Source of the DNA: a virus | Length of the DNA: 37,458 nucleotides | IMG/VR virus record: IMGVR_UViG_3300035070_002537 | Span: 1 to 37,458 of that record | Direction: 5' to 3' (one strand) | Shown here: positions 37,100 to 37,458 of the stretch, piece by piece | Layout of the letters: each line of letters opens with the position of its first letter | How positions within the stretch are numbered: position 1 is the stretch's first letter | Notes under the pieces: generated by a model | Database searches by the model: none | The model's input: only the letters and a program-made list of their open reading frames with translations | What the model was told of the DNA's origin: nothing | Position numbers and translations under genes: made by a program

Positions 37100-37458
37100 A
37101 ACACAATGACAGTCATTTAAAACGGATGCAGCGGTCGCTCAGCGGCCTGCGCGTCTGGCTCTGGCAGAGTGACACCGCAGAAAACGGCCTGCCGGCCTAC
37201 TACATGGAAGCCAAGCGCCATCCTTTTGCACCGTACCATGCGTGCTCTGAGCAGATCGCCCGGTCGGTGGTGCATTATCCGTTTAACTGGAAAATATGCG
37301 CCAGGGTGCTGTGCTCGAACGGATCTGATTCTTGGCTGGAGACTGTTGACACTGTCGCGCATCAGCGACCAATCAATGCAATATCTGAAATCTACGCAGC
37401 AATGGAGCGCGAAGCCGTCAACGCCGTGCAGTCTCGCCAGATCGTCGATGTCGGATGG
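37096..37458 (+). CDS. Hypothetical protein running off the right edge (121 codons in window)
   Basis: The frame starts at ATG 37,096 (ATGA overlap with the previous stop) and is open to the last base. It reads M-K-H-N-D-S-H-L-K-R-M-Q-R-S-L and later W-L-W-Q-S-D-T and Y-H-A-C-S-E-Q-I-A-R-S-V-V. If the window is circular, the next codons are AGG TGA, giving a 122-residue protein. The stretch is more GC-rich than its neighbours, a possible sign of separate origin. No domain is recognised. Confidence 0.65.
   Translation, partial: MKHNDSHLKRMQRSLSGLRVWLWQSDTAENGLPAYYMEAKRHPFAPYHACSEQIARSVVHYPFNWKICARVLCSNGSDSWLETVDTVAHQRPINAISEIYAAMEREAVNAVQSRQIVDVGW

Noticed and set aside
1-37458. Search by eye for tRNA genes, integrase, insertion sequences and toxin-antitoxin pairs
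   Set aside because: No cloverleaf with a T-loop signature, tyrosine or serine recombinase motif, transposase or convincing toxin pair was seen. Divergent forms cannot be excluded without a search.

Overview
The window reads as a tailed bacteriophage of the P22-like short-tailed (podovirus) type, probably infecting a gammaproteobacterium. The evidence is a P22-order head module: terminase, a portal of about 725 residues, scaffold, a gp5-type coat, a gp4-type tail accessory factor, a gp10-type DNA stabilisation protein and a gp14/DUF2824-type protein, followed by Gln/Ala-rich ejection proteins and a fibre. No tRNA, rRNA, CRISPR array, insertion sequence, integrase or CI-type repressor is visible. 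Host assignment is inference from gene style only.

The layout is two divergent transcription units leaving one switch at about 26.15-26.25 kb. Leftward (minus strand): a Cro-like regulator and a primase-polymerase/helicase, a terminator, and a 640-base gene-free region (23,064-23,701) holding a promoter and an origin-like array with long inverted repeats. Next come three small early genes under two matched promoters, a strong terminator at about 22.06 kb, and the late genes: small terminase, a block of fibre/decoration-like genes, large terminase, portal, scaffold, coat, a mid-operon terminator, tail and ejection genes, the fibre, and a lysis cassette ending at 374.

Rightward (plus strand): a recombination module (Sak4-like ATPase, SSB-like protein with an acidic tail, YqaJ-type exonuclease), an SF2 helicase, a VRR-NUC nuclease, a helicase-methyltransferase fusion, a DNA sliding clamp, a dUTPase and many small early genes up to the window end.

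The phage appears to bring its own origin, primase/helicase, SSB and clamp but no recognisable DNA polymerase, so it probably borrows the host replicative polymerase. Four promoters share the same extended box and an exact 17-base spacer, two on each arm, and look like a coordinately controlled regulon. Joining the two window ends closes an open reading frame, and the two transcription units then converge at about 350-375. The window is therefore probably a complete, circularly permuted genome of 37,458 bases (inference).

Most interesting: the matched promoter set, the origin-like region, the face-to-face divergent promoters over a palindrome, the helicase-methyltransferase fusion, the adhesin-like block lying between the two terminase genes, and a likely frameshifted small gene at 36.6-36.85 kb.
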